Shown here one piece after another: positions 24,884 to 30,983 of a DNA stretch of 64,000 nucleotides. Below the pieces are notes generated by a model, which searched no databases, was not told the DNA's origin, and saw nothing but the letters and a program-made list of their open reading frames with translations. Source of the DNA: a bacterium (GTDB taxonomy: Bacteria > Auribacterota > UBA3054); contig JAFYXV010000007.1 of NCBI GenBank assembly GCA_017557885.1, positions 360,645 to 424,644 of the forward strand, given 5' to 3'. The first letter of the stretch is position 1. The number at the start of each line of letters is the position of its first letter. A program made the position numbers and the translations under genes.

Positions 24884-26469
24884 AAAAGATCTTTTCGGAA
24901 TTCAAAAGCGTTTTCCTGAGGCACGCCATCGGGCTGCCTCTGACGGCGCTCTTTTCCACGGCGCTCAGCGCCTCCCTGCCCTTCCTCAGGTGGCCCCTTC
25001 ACACAGCTTTCTTTTGCGCCATGCTGAGGGAGAAAAAGGTTGCGGAACATTTCCCGAATCTCTTTTTCTCCGCGCTCGTTAAGCACGCGCCGTTCTTCCT
25101 GATCTGGGTCTTTCTGATCCTTCCGGCCCTTCTGATCGTGCACTTCGTTTCCGGCGGCATGACGGTCGTCATCGGCGGGACTATGCTTACCTGGGTGTTG
25201 TCCTACGTTGCTATTGCCTTTTTCGTATTCTTTTTCCTGATGCATCCCCTGGCCTTTTACCTTGCCTATTCCTGGGAGATCGAGGAGAAAGGTTTTTTAA
25301 GCGACCTGAAGCTTTTGCTTTCTTACCTCGCGCACTACTTCAGGAGGCCTTTCGCGCATCTTTTTTTCACTCTGAAGTGCTACCTTGTTTATCTTTCAGG
25401 TATTGTTTGCGTCGCTCTGTTTTGCGTAGCCGTCCCCTCTGTTTTGCTTTTTCCCTTCATTTACCTCATCAACTCCCGCGCAGAGTGGTACCGCGCGGGT
25501 ATGGTAGGCACATTCTCCATTGTCCTGCTGGGATTGGGCTTCGTTTTTTTCCTGATCGTTTTCCTTTTGTACGCCTGCCCCTTCCTGTCTTTCGTAACGC
25601 TCAGGTTTTACGAACCTCTGGCCCCGGATAGCAAAAAGGAAGCCGAATACTATGTTTCGGACGAACCGGAGGAGCCGGCCGCGGCCGCGGTTGCTGAGGC
25701 GGAGCTTAAATATTGGAAGCTGACGGTGGGCTACGACGGGACCAGGTTCTGCGGCTGGCAGATCCAGCCGGGAGTGAGGACCGTACAGGGAGAACTGGAG
25801 GCGGCTTTGAAAAGACTTTTAAGGGAAAACGTGACGATAACGGCGGCCAGCCGCACGGATTCCGGCGTCCACGCTCTTGGGCAGACCGTGAATTTTTCCA
25901 CCGCAAAAGACATCCCGCCTGAAAAACTTCTGAGGGCGCTCAACACTTATACTCCAGACGACGTCACCGTCTCCAAGATAGAAGCCGTTGACAAGGATTT
26001 CCACAGCACCTTCAGTTCCTGCGGCAAACATTACCGCTACACCGTCTGGACAGGCGAGGCGGACGACGTCATGACCAGGAACTTCCATCTTCTGCTGCGC
26101 CGGAACCTCGATATGGACGCCATGCGGGAAGCGGCCGCTTTTTTTATCGGGGAAAAGGAATACAAGGGGCTTCAGGTTAAGTCCGGTAAGCCAGAGGAAG
26201 CCACGGTGCGCAAGGTGACCGCCGTTGAAGTGGCCCGGGAAGGCGACAAGCTGACCATCGACATTTGGGGCAAGGGTTTCATGTACAAGCAGGTCCGCTC
26301 CATGGCGGGGCTTTTGCTGGCCGTGGGCGAAGGCCGGGTAAAGCCAAATGAGACCGAAGGCCTTATGAGCGGAAGATCAGGCGTCAGAAAGACCGAGGTT
26401 GCTCCGCCCCAGGGCTTGTGCCTGGTGAAGGTTTATTACGACCAGGAAGAGTTTGACCGGAGGAGCTGA
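24880..26469 (+). CDS. truA: Fusion of a multi-pass membrane domain with tRNA pseudouridine synthase TruA
   Basis: TruA makes pseudouridine at positions 38-40 of tRNA anticodon stems. Residues ~285-525 are a complete TruA: VGYDGTRFCGWQIQPGVRTVQGELE, catalytic Asp327 in SRTDSGVHA, FHSTFSSCGKHYRY, and GKGFMYKQVRSMAGLL. The first ~255 residues form an unrelated hydrophobic domain with about five or six membrane spans, joined through a Glu/Ala-rich linker. No ATG or ribosome-binding site lies at the junction, so one polypeptide is expected. The ATG overlaps the isomerase gene by four bases, supporting the upstream start. If correct, TruA is tethered to the inner membrane, which I do not know from other organisms. 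A sequencing error merging two genes is the main alternative. Confidence 0.88.
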   Translation: MKKIFSEFKSVFLRHAIGLPLTALFSTALSASLPFLRWPLHTAFFCAMLREKKVAEHFPNLFFSALVKHAPFFLIWVFLILPALLIVHFVSGGMTVVIGGTMLTWVLSYVAIAFFVFFFLMHPLAFYLAYSWEIEEKGFLSDLKLLLSYLAHYFRRPFAHLFFTLKCYLVYLSGIVCVALFCVAVPSVLLFPFIYLINSRAEWYRAGMVGTFSIVLLGLGFVFFLIVFLLYACPFLSFVTLRFYEPLAPDSKKEAEYYVSDEPEEPAAAAVAEAELKYWKLTVGYDGTRFCGWQIQPGVRTVQGELEAALKRLLRENVTITAASRTDSGVHALGQTVNFSTAKDIPPEKLLRALNTYTPDDVTVSKIEAVDKDFHSTFSSCGKHYRYTVWTGEADDVMTRNFHLLLRRNLDMDAMREAAAFFIGEKEYKGLQVKSGKPEEATVRKVTAVEVAREGDKLTIDIWGKGFMYKQVRSMAGLLLAVGEGRVKPNETEGLMSGRSGVRKTEVAPPQGLCLVKVYYDQEEFDRRS

Positions 26470-26471
26470 CT

Positions 26472-27242
26472 GTGAAAGTTTTCCTTGCTTCCATAATTCC
26501 CTCCAAACTCTGCGGAAAACTTTTCCGCTGGTTCGCTACCAGGAAATGGCCTTTTCTCATCAGGCGTTTCAAACGCGCTTACGCCATCGACGAATCTCTG
26601 GCTGTCGTTCCGGAGGACGGCTTCCCGACGCTCCTGGACTTTTTCCTGAGGGAGCCGAAACCAGAGGCGCGGCCGACCGATCCCGACCTTGACAAACTTC
26701 TGACGCCCACGGAATCTCTCGTTTCCCAAATCGGGAACGTCAGCGCGGATGAATTCATGGTCGTGAAAGGGGAGTCCTGCAGGCTGACAGATTTGGCGAA
26801 GATCGACTGCTCCCCATACGAGGGCGGTCTCTACGCCGTTCTGTATCTTTCGCCCGCAGACTTCCACCGCATCTACGCCCCGGCGGACGCCAAACTCATA
26901 TACTCGAAACTTGAACTCGGCGCCAAGAAGCCTGTTTTCCCCAGTTATGTGAAAAAGCATCCCGACGTCTTCGTGACCAACCAGCGGGAAGTGATGGAGT
27001 TCGACACCGGAAAGGGGCGCTTTCTCATGGCTGCGGTCGGCGCTTTGAACGTAGGCGCCATCACGACGAAGTTCGAAGAAGGAGAGCCTTTCGAAGCCAA
27101 AAGAGGAACCGAGATCGCGGCCTTCGAGTTCGGCTCCACGGTTGTCATCGCTTTTGAAAAGGGCCGCTTCGCGCTGTGCGAAGAAGCGGAACAAGGAAGC
27201 AAGATAAGGCTGGGGGAAAGCCTGGCCCGTTTTCTTGGGTAA
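26472..27242 (+). CDS. psd: Phosphatidylserine decarboxylase-family protein
   Basis: Psd proenzyme self-cleaves to create a pyruvoyl group and turns phosphatidylserine into phosphatidylethanolamine. The 256-residue product has the catalytic His segment YLSPADFHRIYAP and the cleavage motif FEFGST, so Ser222 would become the pyruvoyl residue of the alpha chain (last ~35 residues). The start is GTG 26472, two bases after the truA stop. The N-terminus is short and basic with no strong membrane anchor. The gene resembles the shorter bacterial Psd forms. pssA is not in the window. It ends just before the strong promoter of the unusual RNA locus. Confidence 0.85.
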   Translation: MKVFLASIIPSKLCGKLFRWFATRKWPFLIRRFKRAYAIDESLAVVPEDGFPTLLDFFLREPKPEARPTDPDLDKLLTPTESLVSQIGNVSADEFMVVKGESCRLTDLAKIDCSPYEGGLYAVLYLSPADFHRIYAPADAKLIYSKLELGAKKPVFPSYVKKHPDVFVTNQREVMEFDTGKGRFLMAAVGALNVGAITTKFEEGEPFEAKRGTEIAAFEFGSTVVIAFEKGRFALCEEAEQGSKIRLGESLARFLG

Positions 27243-27248
27243 GCCCCC

Positions 27249-27278
27249 TTGACAAAAGAAGATATTTTAGAGTATTAT
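27249..27278 (+). promoter_or_regulatory. Strong promoter of the 27.3-27.66 kb orphan transcript
   Basis: Consensus TTGACA (27249-27254), 18-base spacer, TATTAT (27273-27278). Transcription should start near 27285, exactly where a nine-pair hairpin begins. No ordinary gene follows before the terminator at 27630. Confidence 0.85.
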
Positions 27279-27372
27279 ATGGACGCTCAAACTGTGATCT
27301 AAAAGTTTGGGCGGATATTTGAAAGAACAATGCGCCAAGGCAGCTCTATATTTAGGCAAAAAAGGAGGTGAT

Positions 27373-27426
27373 GTGTCAGTTAACAACGAGCCGTGGGTTG
27401 CCATTTGCGGCGAAAGCAAGATATAA
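27373..27426 (+). CDS. Tiny ORF 1, 17-residue peptide
   Basis: GTG-initiated ORF encoding MSVNNEPWVAICGESKI. It is preceded by AAAGGAGGTGAT, which is complementary to 12 bases of the usual 16S 3' end, though the spacing from GGAGG to GTG is short (four bases). Its stop is directly followed by an ATG opening an eight-codon ORF (27427-27453) that ends inside the terminator-like hairpin, as in translation-controlled attenuators. The peptide resembles tiny ORF 3. Whether it is translated is unproven. Confidence 0.4.
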   Translation: MSVNNEPWVAICGESKI

Positions 27427-27453
27427 ATGGAGGATCCTTTTGGATCTTTTTAG
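27427..27453 (+). CDS. Tiny ORF 2, 8-residue leader-like peptide
   Basis: ATG starts at the base after the stop of tiny ORF 1 and encodes MEDPFGSF, ending at TAG 27451-27453. Its codons span the hairpin 27431-27448, so a ribosome here would melt that stem. This is what an attenuator peptide would look like, but chance cannot be excluded at this length. Confidence 0.25.
   Translation: MEDPFGSF
27431..27451 (+). terminator. Terminator-like hairpin with competing antiterminator stem
   Basis: AGGATCC (27431-27437) pairs with GGATCTT (27442-27448), including one G-U, around TTTT, with T's to 27451. The same GGATC can pair instead with GATCC at 27469-27473, extended by TT/AA to seven pairs. The two folds exclude each other. 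Confidence 0.5.
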
Positions 27454-27567
27454 TCCAGTCCTTTGGCTGATCCAAGTAGGCTGCGCGGTCGGGGAGTTTC
27501 CGCAAAACGGAATGAAAAGTGACCGGGGCCGAAAAACGGTCAAAAGAAGGAAAAGGGGACAAGACTT

Positions 27568-27618
27568 ATGAATAACGATACTATTGTGATCAGCGGCGAC
27601 ATCAAAGTCAACTTCTGA
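27568..27618 (+). CDS. Tiny ORF 3, 16-residue peptide
   Basis: ATG-initiated ORF encoding MNNDTIVISGDIKVNF, with AAAAGGGG nine bases upstream and the locus terminator 11 bases after the stop. It aligns with tiny ORF 1 over NN-[ED]-x-x-V-I-[CS]-G-[ED]-x-K-[IV] (allowing one gap), suggesting a duplicated peptide gene. The function is unknown. Confidence 0.45.
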   Translation: MNNDTIVISGDIKVNF

Positions 27619-27629
27619 TCTTGAGAATC

Positions 27630-27658
27630 GACCTCCCGGATAGGGAGGTCTTTTTTTT
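27630..27658 (+). terminator. Strong intrinsic terminator ending the orphan transcript
   Basis: GACCTCCC (27630-27637) and GGGAGGTC (27643-27650), eight perfect pairs with loop GGATA, followed by eight T's. Confidence 0.93.
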
Positions 27659-27689
27659 ATGCCTTTTTCAAAAGATCCGAGCGCTTTTT

Positions 27690-27698
27690 TGGTATCAT
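27690..27698 (+). promoter_or_regulatory. Extended -10 promoter of the isomerase lipoprotein gene
   Basis: TGG-TATCAT with -10 at 27693-27698, 33 bases before the ATG. The sequence TTTTTTGGTATCAT is nearly identical to the ppdK promoter. Confidence 0.55.
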
Positions 27699-27730
27699 AT
27701 TAGGATAACCAATTACATATTAGACTTACT

Positions 27731-28648
27731 ATGAAAAAACTTTTTCTTTTTGCGCTGGCGGCCTTCGCTTTGACCGCCTGCAAGAGCGCCCCGAAGGGCG
27801 AAAGCGCCCCCACCGCTTCTCAAGCTCCCTTCAAAGTCGGCATCCAGCTCTATTCTCTGAGAGGGGACTGTGAAAAAGACCTGGAAGGCGTCCTGAAAGC
27901 CCTTGGAGAAGACGGCTACGACGGCGTGGAACTGGCCGGCTTCTACCAGTACACTCCGGAAGAGTTCAAGAAACTCTGCGACAAATACGGGCTCAGGATC
28001 ATCTCCGCCCACGTGGGCAGGGACGAATTGATAAAGGACCCTGAAGGCCAGGCGAAGCTTTACGCTTCCTTGGGCTGCAAATACATCGCGCTCCCTTGGG
28101 CCGACCGCAAGATGGATCTGCCGGCCGCCCCGGGATACAATTTCTATCTGGACGATCTCAGGAAGATCGCTGAAGCCTGCCGGAAAGAAGGCCTCCAGCT
28201 TTTGTACCACAGCCATGATTTCGAGTTTGAAAATTACAAAGGCAAGGATCTCATCGACACGCTTCTGGACGACTGCGGAAAGGACGTGCTGAAGTCCGAA
28301 CTGGACACCTGCTGGTGCCACGTGGCCGGAACCGATCCCAGCGTGTTCTTAAAGGAGCACAAGGGCCTCTGCCCGGTGGTGCACTTCAAGGATTACGTGG
28401 GAACTCCTGGCGGCAATATGTACGCCCTTATAGGAAAGGTTGACAAGGGCGGGGATAAGAGCGAGACTTTCGAGTACCGTCCCGTGGGCGACGGCAAGCT
28501 TGATCTTGTGGATATGCTCAAGGCCGCCAAGGAGAGCGGCTCCAAGTGGATAATCGTTGAACAGGACGAACCCAGCGAAGGCAAGACGACTTTGGAGTGC
28601 GCCAAAAAGAGTATAAAGAACGTCAGGAAAGCCTTCAAGAAACTTTGA
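27731..28648 (+). CDS. Sugar phosphate isomerase/epimerase-like lipoprotein
   Basis: A 305-residue TIM-barrel protein closely related to the cytoplasmic protein at 24.1 kb (shared segments such as YDGVELAGF, ISAHVGRDELIKDP, ELDTCWCHVAG, VHFKDYVG, IVEQDEPS). Here the barrel is preceded by a lipoprotein signal (MKKLFLFALAAFALTAC, lipid-modified Cys17) and a short Ala/Pro linker, so it should be anchored in a membrane facing the periplasm. Xylose-isomerase-like lipoproteins of this sort are common in carbohydrate-degrading PVC and Bacteroidota members and probably act on external sugars or derivatives. The substrate is unknown. It has its own promoter. Confidence 0.85.
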   Translation: MKKLFLFALAAFALTACKSAPKGESAPTASQAPFKVGIQLYSLRGDCEKDLEGVLKALGEDGYDGVELAGFYQYTPEEFKKLCDKYGLRIISAHVGRDELIKDPEGQAKLYASLGCKYIALPWADRKMDLPAAPGYNFYLDDLRKIAEACRKEGLQLLYHSHDFEFENYKGKDLIDTLLDDCGKDVLKSELDTCWCHVAGTDPSVFLKEHKGLCPVVHFKDYVGTPGGNMYALIGKVDKGGDKSETFEYRPVGDGKLDLVDMLKAAKESGSKWIIVEQDEPSEGKTTLECAKKSIKNVRKAFKKL

Positions 28649-28678
28649 ATCAATTAATCAACTCCCAATCATAAATTC

Positions 28679-29356
28679 GTGAAAAAATACCTACTTCTGA
28701 TCTGCGCGGCGATCTTAGTCTCCGCCTGCTCCTACAACCCTTACAACGACAACTATTACCGTTCCCAGAACAGCCCCACCCACGTCGGCAGCACCGTCGA
28801 CCATCCCGAGCTCATAGACTGCGAGGACTCTTCGGAACAGCTTCTGTACCGCATTTACACCGGCAAAGGCTACGACCCAATAGGACACGCCGCCTTCACG
28901 CATGACAAGAGCTTCATGAAAGACAATCTCAGCGAGCTTTATGAAAAGGCTGTGGAAGTCAAAGCCGACATCGTCACCTATACTGTCAAGAAGGTCAGCA
29001 CCCTGCACGAGAAAGAATCGCACAAGGTCGATCTTTACGAATACCGCGCCATCTTCTGGCAGAAAAGCGAATACACTCCGAGATTAGGCGGCGAATGCCG
29101 CAGCCTTACCGATGAGGAAGCGACCAGATACGGCGTGAACGGCATTCTGGTGACGGCCATCCTTCCCAACGGCGCCGGCTTCAAGGGCGACGTGAGAGTG
29201 GGCGACATCATCACCTATGTCAACGGCCAGCAGATGGCGAGTCTGCAGATCTTCCGCGACGCCATCACCCGCTACAGCGGCAAGACCGTGACCGTGACGG
29301 TCTTGAGAAACGGCCAGAGCGTCGACACCATCGTCAAATTAGACCCCGTCATGTAA
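28679..29356 (+). CDS. PDZ-domain lipoprotein
   Basis: A 225-residue protein with a lipoprotein signal ([17 protein letters not shown], Cys17), a Tyr/Asn-rich linker, a middle region of unrecognised fold (about 45-145), and a C-terminal PDZ domain (about 150-225: [24 protein letters not shown] ending in [21 protein letters not shown] is the peptide-groove region). No protease domain is attached, so it may be an adaptor or envelope sensor. The start is GTG 28679 with no clear ribosome-binding site. Its stop overlaps the nfo ATG by one base. Confidence 0.78.
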   Translation: MKKYLLLICAAILVSACSYNPYNDNYYRSQNSPTHVGSTVDHPELIDCEDSSEQLLYRIYTGKGYDPIGHAAFTHDKSFMKDNLSELYEKAVEVKADIVTYTVKKVSTLHEKESHKVDLYEYRAIFWQKSEYTPRLGGECRSLTDEEATRYGVNGILVTAILPNGAGFKGDVRVGDIITYVNGQQMASLQIFRDAITRYSGKTVTVTVLRNGQSVDTIVKLDPVM

Positions 29357-30180
29357 TGCTTAAGATAGGCTGTCATCTTTCCTCCGCCGGAGGGTACATG
29401 GCCATGCTTGGGGACGCGGTCTCCATCAAGGCCTCCACCTTCCAGTTTTTCACCAGGAATCCTCGGGGCGGAAGCGCCAAAGCCAGGGACCTTATGGATG
29501 AGAGGAATTTTGTCAACGCCAGGAAAGAAGCCGGGATCGAAGCTATATTGGCCCACGCTCCCTACACCCTGAATCCCTGTTCGGCGGATCCCGCCGTCAG
29601 GGATTTTGCTTTCCGCGTCATGGCGGACGATATGGAAAGACTGGAGGGCGTTCCAGGAAGTTTATACGTCTTCCATCCCGGCAGCCACGTGGGGCAGGGG
29701 ATAGAGAAAGGCATCGAACTGATAGCGGAATTCCTGAACAAGATCCTGAAGCCCGAGCAAGCGACTTTTGTCATGCTTGAGACCATGGCGGGCAAAGGCA
29801 GCGAAGTTGGTTCGCGCTTCGAGGAATTGCGGGCGATAATCGACTCGGTCAGCGTTAAGGAAAAACTGGGCGTCTGCCTGGACACCTGTCATATAAGCGA
29901 CGCCGGCTACGACATCATTAATGATCTTGACGGAGTACTGAAACATTTTGATTCCGTCATCGGCTTGGAAAGGCTTCGCGCAATTCACATCAACGACAGC
30001 AAGAACCCTCTTGGCTCGCACAAGGACCGCCACGCCCCGATAGGCGAGGGAACGCTGGGAATGGAAACATTCCGAACGGTAGTAAATCATCCGGCTCTTA
30101 AAGAGCTGCCTTTCTTTTTGGAGACGCCCCAGGATCTCGAGGGCTACGGCCGCGAGATCGCTTTGCTGCGCTCGCTGTAA
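29356..30180 (+). CDS. nfo: Endonuclease IV (AP endonuclease)
   Basis: Zinc-dependent AP endonuclease that incises abasic sites in base excision repair. The 274-residue product has the full metal-ligand series of the family: [35 protein letters not shown](S)[35 protein letters not shown] and the late FFLETPQ. Length is normal. It begins in the stop of the PDZ lipoprotein gene (TAATG), so it is cotranscribed. It converges with the next gene, leaving three bases between the two stops. Confidence 0.95.
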   Translation: MLKIGCHLSSAGGYMAMLGDAVSIKASTFQFFTRNPRGGSAKARDLMDERNFVNARKEAGIEAILAHAPYTLNPCSADPAVRDFAFRVMADDMERLEGVPGSLYVFHPGSHVGQGIEKGIELIAEFLNKILKPEQATFVMLETMAGKGSEVGSRFEELRAIIDSVSVKEKLGVCLDTCHISDAGYDIINDLDGVLKHFDSVIGLERLRAIHINDSKNPLGSHKDRHAPIGEGTLGMETFRTVVNHPALKELPFFLETPQDLEGYGREIALLRSL

Positions 30181-30183
30181 GGA

Positions 30184-30816
30184 TCACCGAAAATCTTCTT
30201 CGTAGAAGACCTGGCAGAAAAGCTTCAGGGGACACAGTCCGGTGATCTTCACGTTTGCCCTGCCCTTGGCGTTCACCTTGATACTGAAGGTGTTGAAATC
30301 CATCTCGCCCTTGTAGACGTAGTTCTTGCCTTTTTTGGTCAGCGGGAAGGAATGGACGTTGATGTCATTGTATGAGGCCTTGAAATTGTAAAGGTCGGCA
30401 TCTTCGGGCGGGCCGTAGGAGACTGTTCCGCTCATGGAGACGGTCTCTTTCTCAGGATCGACGACATACTCGTCCTGAAGGGAGTCGCAAGTGAAGGCGA
30501 AGCCGGTCTTGGGTCCGTTCAGCTTGTAGATGAGTTTCCCGTTCTTCGGGGTGTAGGTCACCTGGAAATCGTCGCCCTTCTTGGTGATCTTATTCCCGTG
30601 CCAGACGGCGTCGAGGATGGGTCCGACCTCGCTGACATAAAGGTAAAAGTTGTCGCCTTCGCTTATGGCTTTCCAGACTTTGCCGGAGACGTCAGCCTTA
30701 AGATTGATCGTCTGCTTGCACTTTGAGAATTCCAGGTAATCGGCGAAATCGTCAAGATCGGCCAGCAGCGCGGATGAAAAGGACATAAGAACGAGAAGCA
30801 AAAAGACTTTTTTCAT
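30184..30816 (-). CDS. Secreted protein of unknown function
   Basis: A 210-residue protein with a signal peptide (MKKVFLLLVLMSFSSALLA, cut after about residue 19). The mature protein is rich in beta-prone sequence with repeated Tyr/Lys strands and four cysteines (two near CKQT and CDSL, two in GLCPLKLFCQ), which could form disulfides. I recognise no family. AAAGGA lies upstream of the ATG at reasonable distance. It is convergent with nfo and divergent from ppdK, standing alone. Confidence 0.65.
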   Translation of the reverse strand: MKKVFLLLVLMSFSSALLADLDDFADYLEFSKCKQTINLKADVSGKVWKAISEGDNFYLYVSEVGPILDAVWHGNKITKKGDDFQVTYTPKNGKLIYKLNGPKTGFAFTCDSLQDEYVVDPEKETVSMSGTVSYGPPEDADLYNFKASYNDINVHSFPLTKKGKNYVYKGEMDFNTFSIKVNAKGRANVKITGLCPLKLFCQVFYEEDFR

Positions 30817-30897
30817 AGGAAATATCCTTTGGTTGGATTCTTACTAATGTTATCAAAAATCTGTTTCCTGATAAAGCGGACGGTTTGGTTTCCACGA

Positions 30898-30926
30898 TTG
30901 TTTTAAACCCGGTTTTTTGGTATCAT
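30898..30926 (+). promoter_or_regulatory. Promoter of ppdK
   Basis: TTGTTT (30898-30903), 17-base spacer and TATCAT (30921-30926) with upstream TGG. Leader of about 50 bases with AAAGGA six bases before the ATG. Confidence 0.7.
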
Positions 30927-30983
30927 CTCTTAATAATATTTTTTTATCAATCAACCTTAAGTTAACCTTTACAAAGGAAAATT

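Larger units (their letters stand above)
27285..27650 (+). ncRNA. Candidate structured RNA or leader transcript with tiny ORFs
   Basis: About 370 bases between a consensus promoter and a strong terminator without a conventional gene. Seen structure: a nine-pair hairpin at the 5' end (27285-27293 with 27304-27312); a terminator-like hairpin (27431-27448, loop TTTT, T-run after); an alternative seven-pair stem TTGGATC/GATCCAA (27440-27446 with 27469-27475) that uses the same strand; and a second switch in which GACCG (27521-27525) can pair either upstream with CGGTC (27486-27490) or downstream with CGGTC (27537-27541). It contains an almost maximal Shine-Dalgarno (AAAGGAGGTGAT, 27361-27372). 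I looked for tmRNA, RNase P RNA, 6S and SRP features and recognise none. It may be a riboswitch/attenuator, a dual-function RNA, or a small-peptide mRNA. Confidence 0.6.

Noticed and set aside
27368-27571. A 67-codon frame through the orphan RNA locus
   Set aside because: Its start codon overlaps the Shine-Dalgarno itself and it ignores the stem structure; the tiny ORFs in other frames have better signals. The peptide ends in a random-looking basic stretch.
27285-27650. tmRNA, RNase P RNA, 6S or SRP RNA
   Set aside because: No tmRNA-like acceptor or ALAA tag, no RNase P P4 core or conserved ACAGAAA-type block, no 6S bubble and no SRP GGAA/GCA tetraloop domain could be found by eye.
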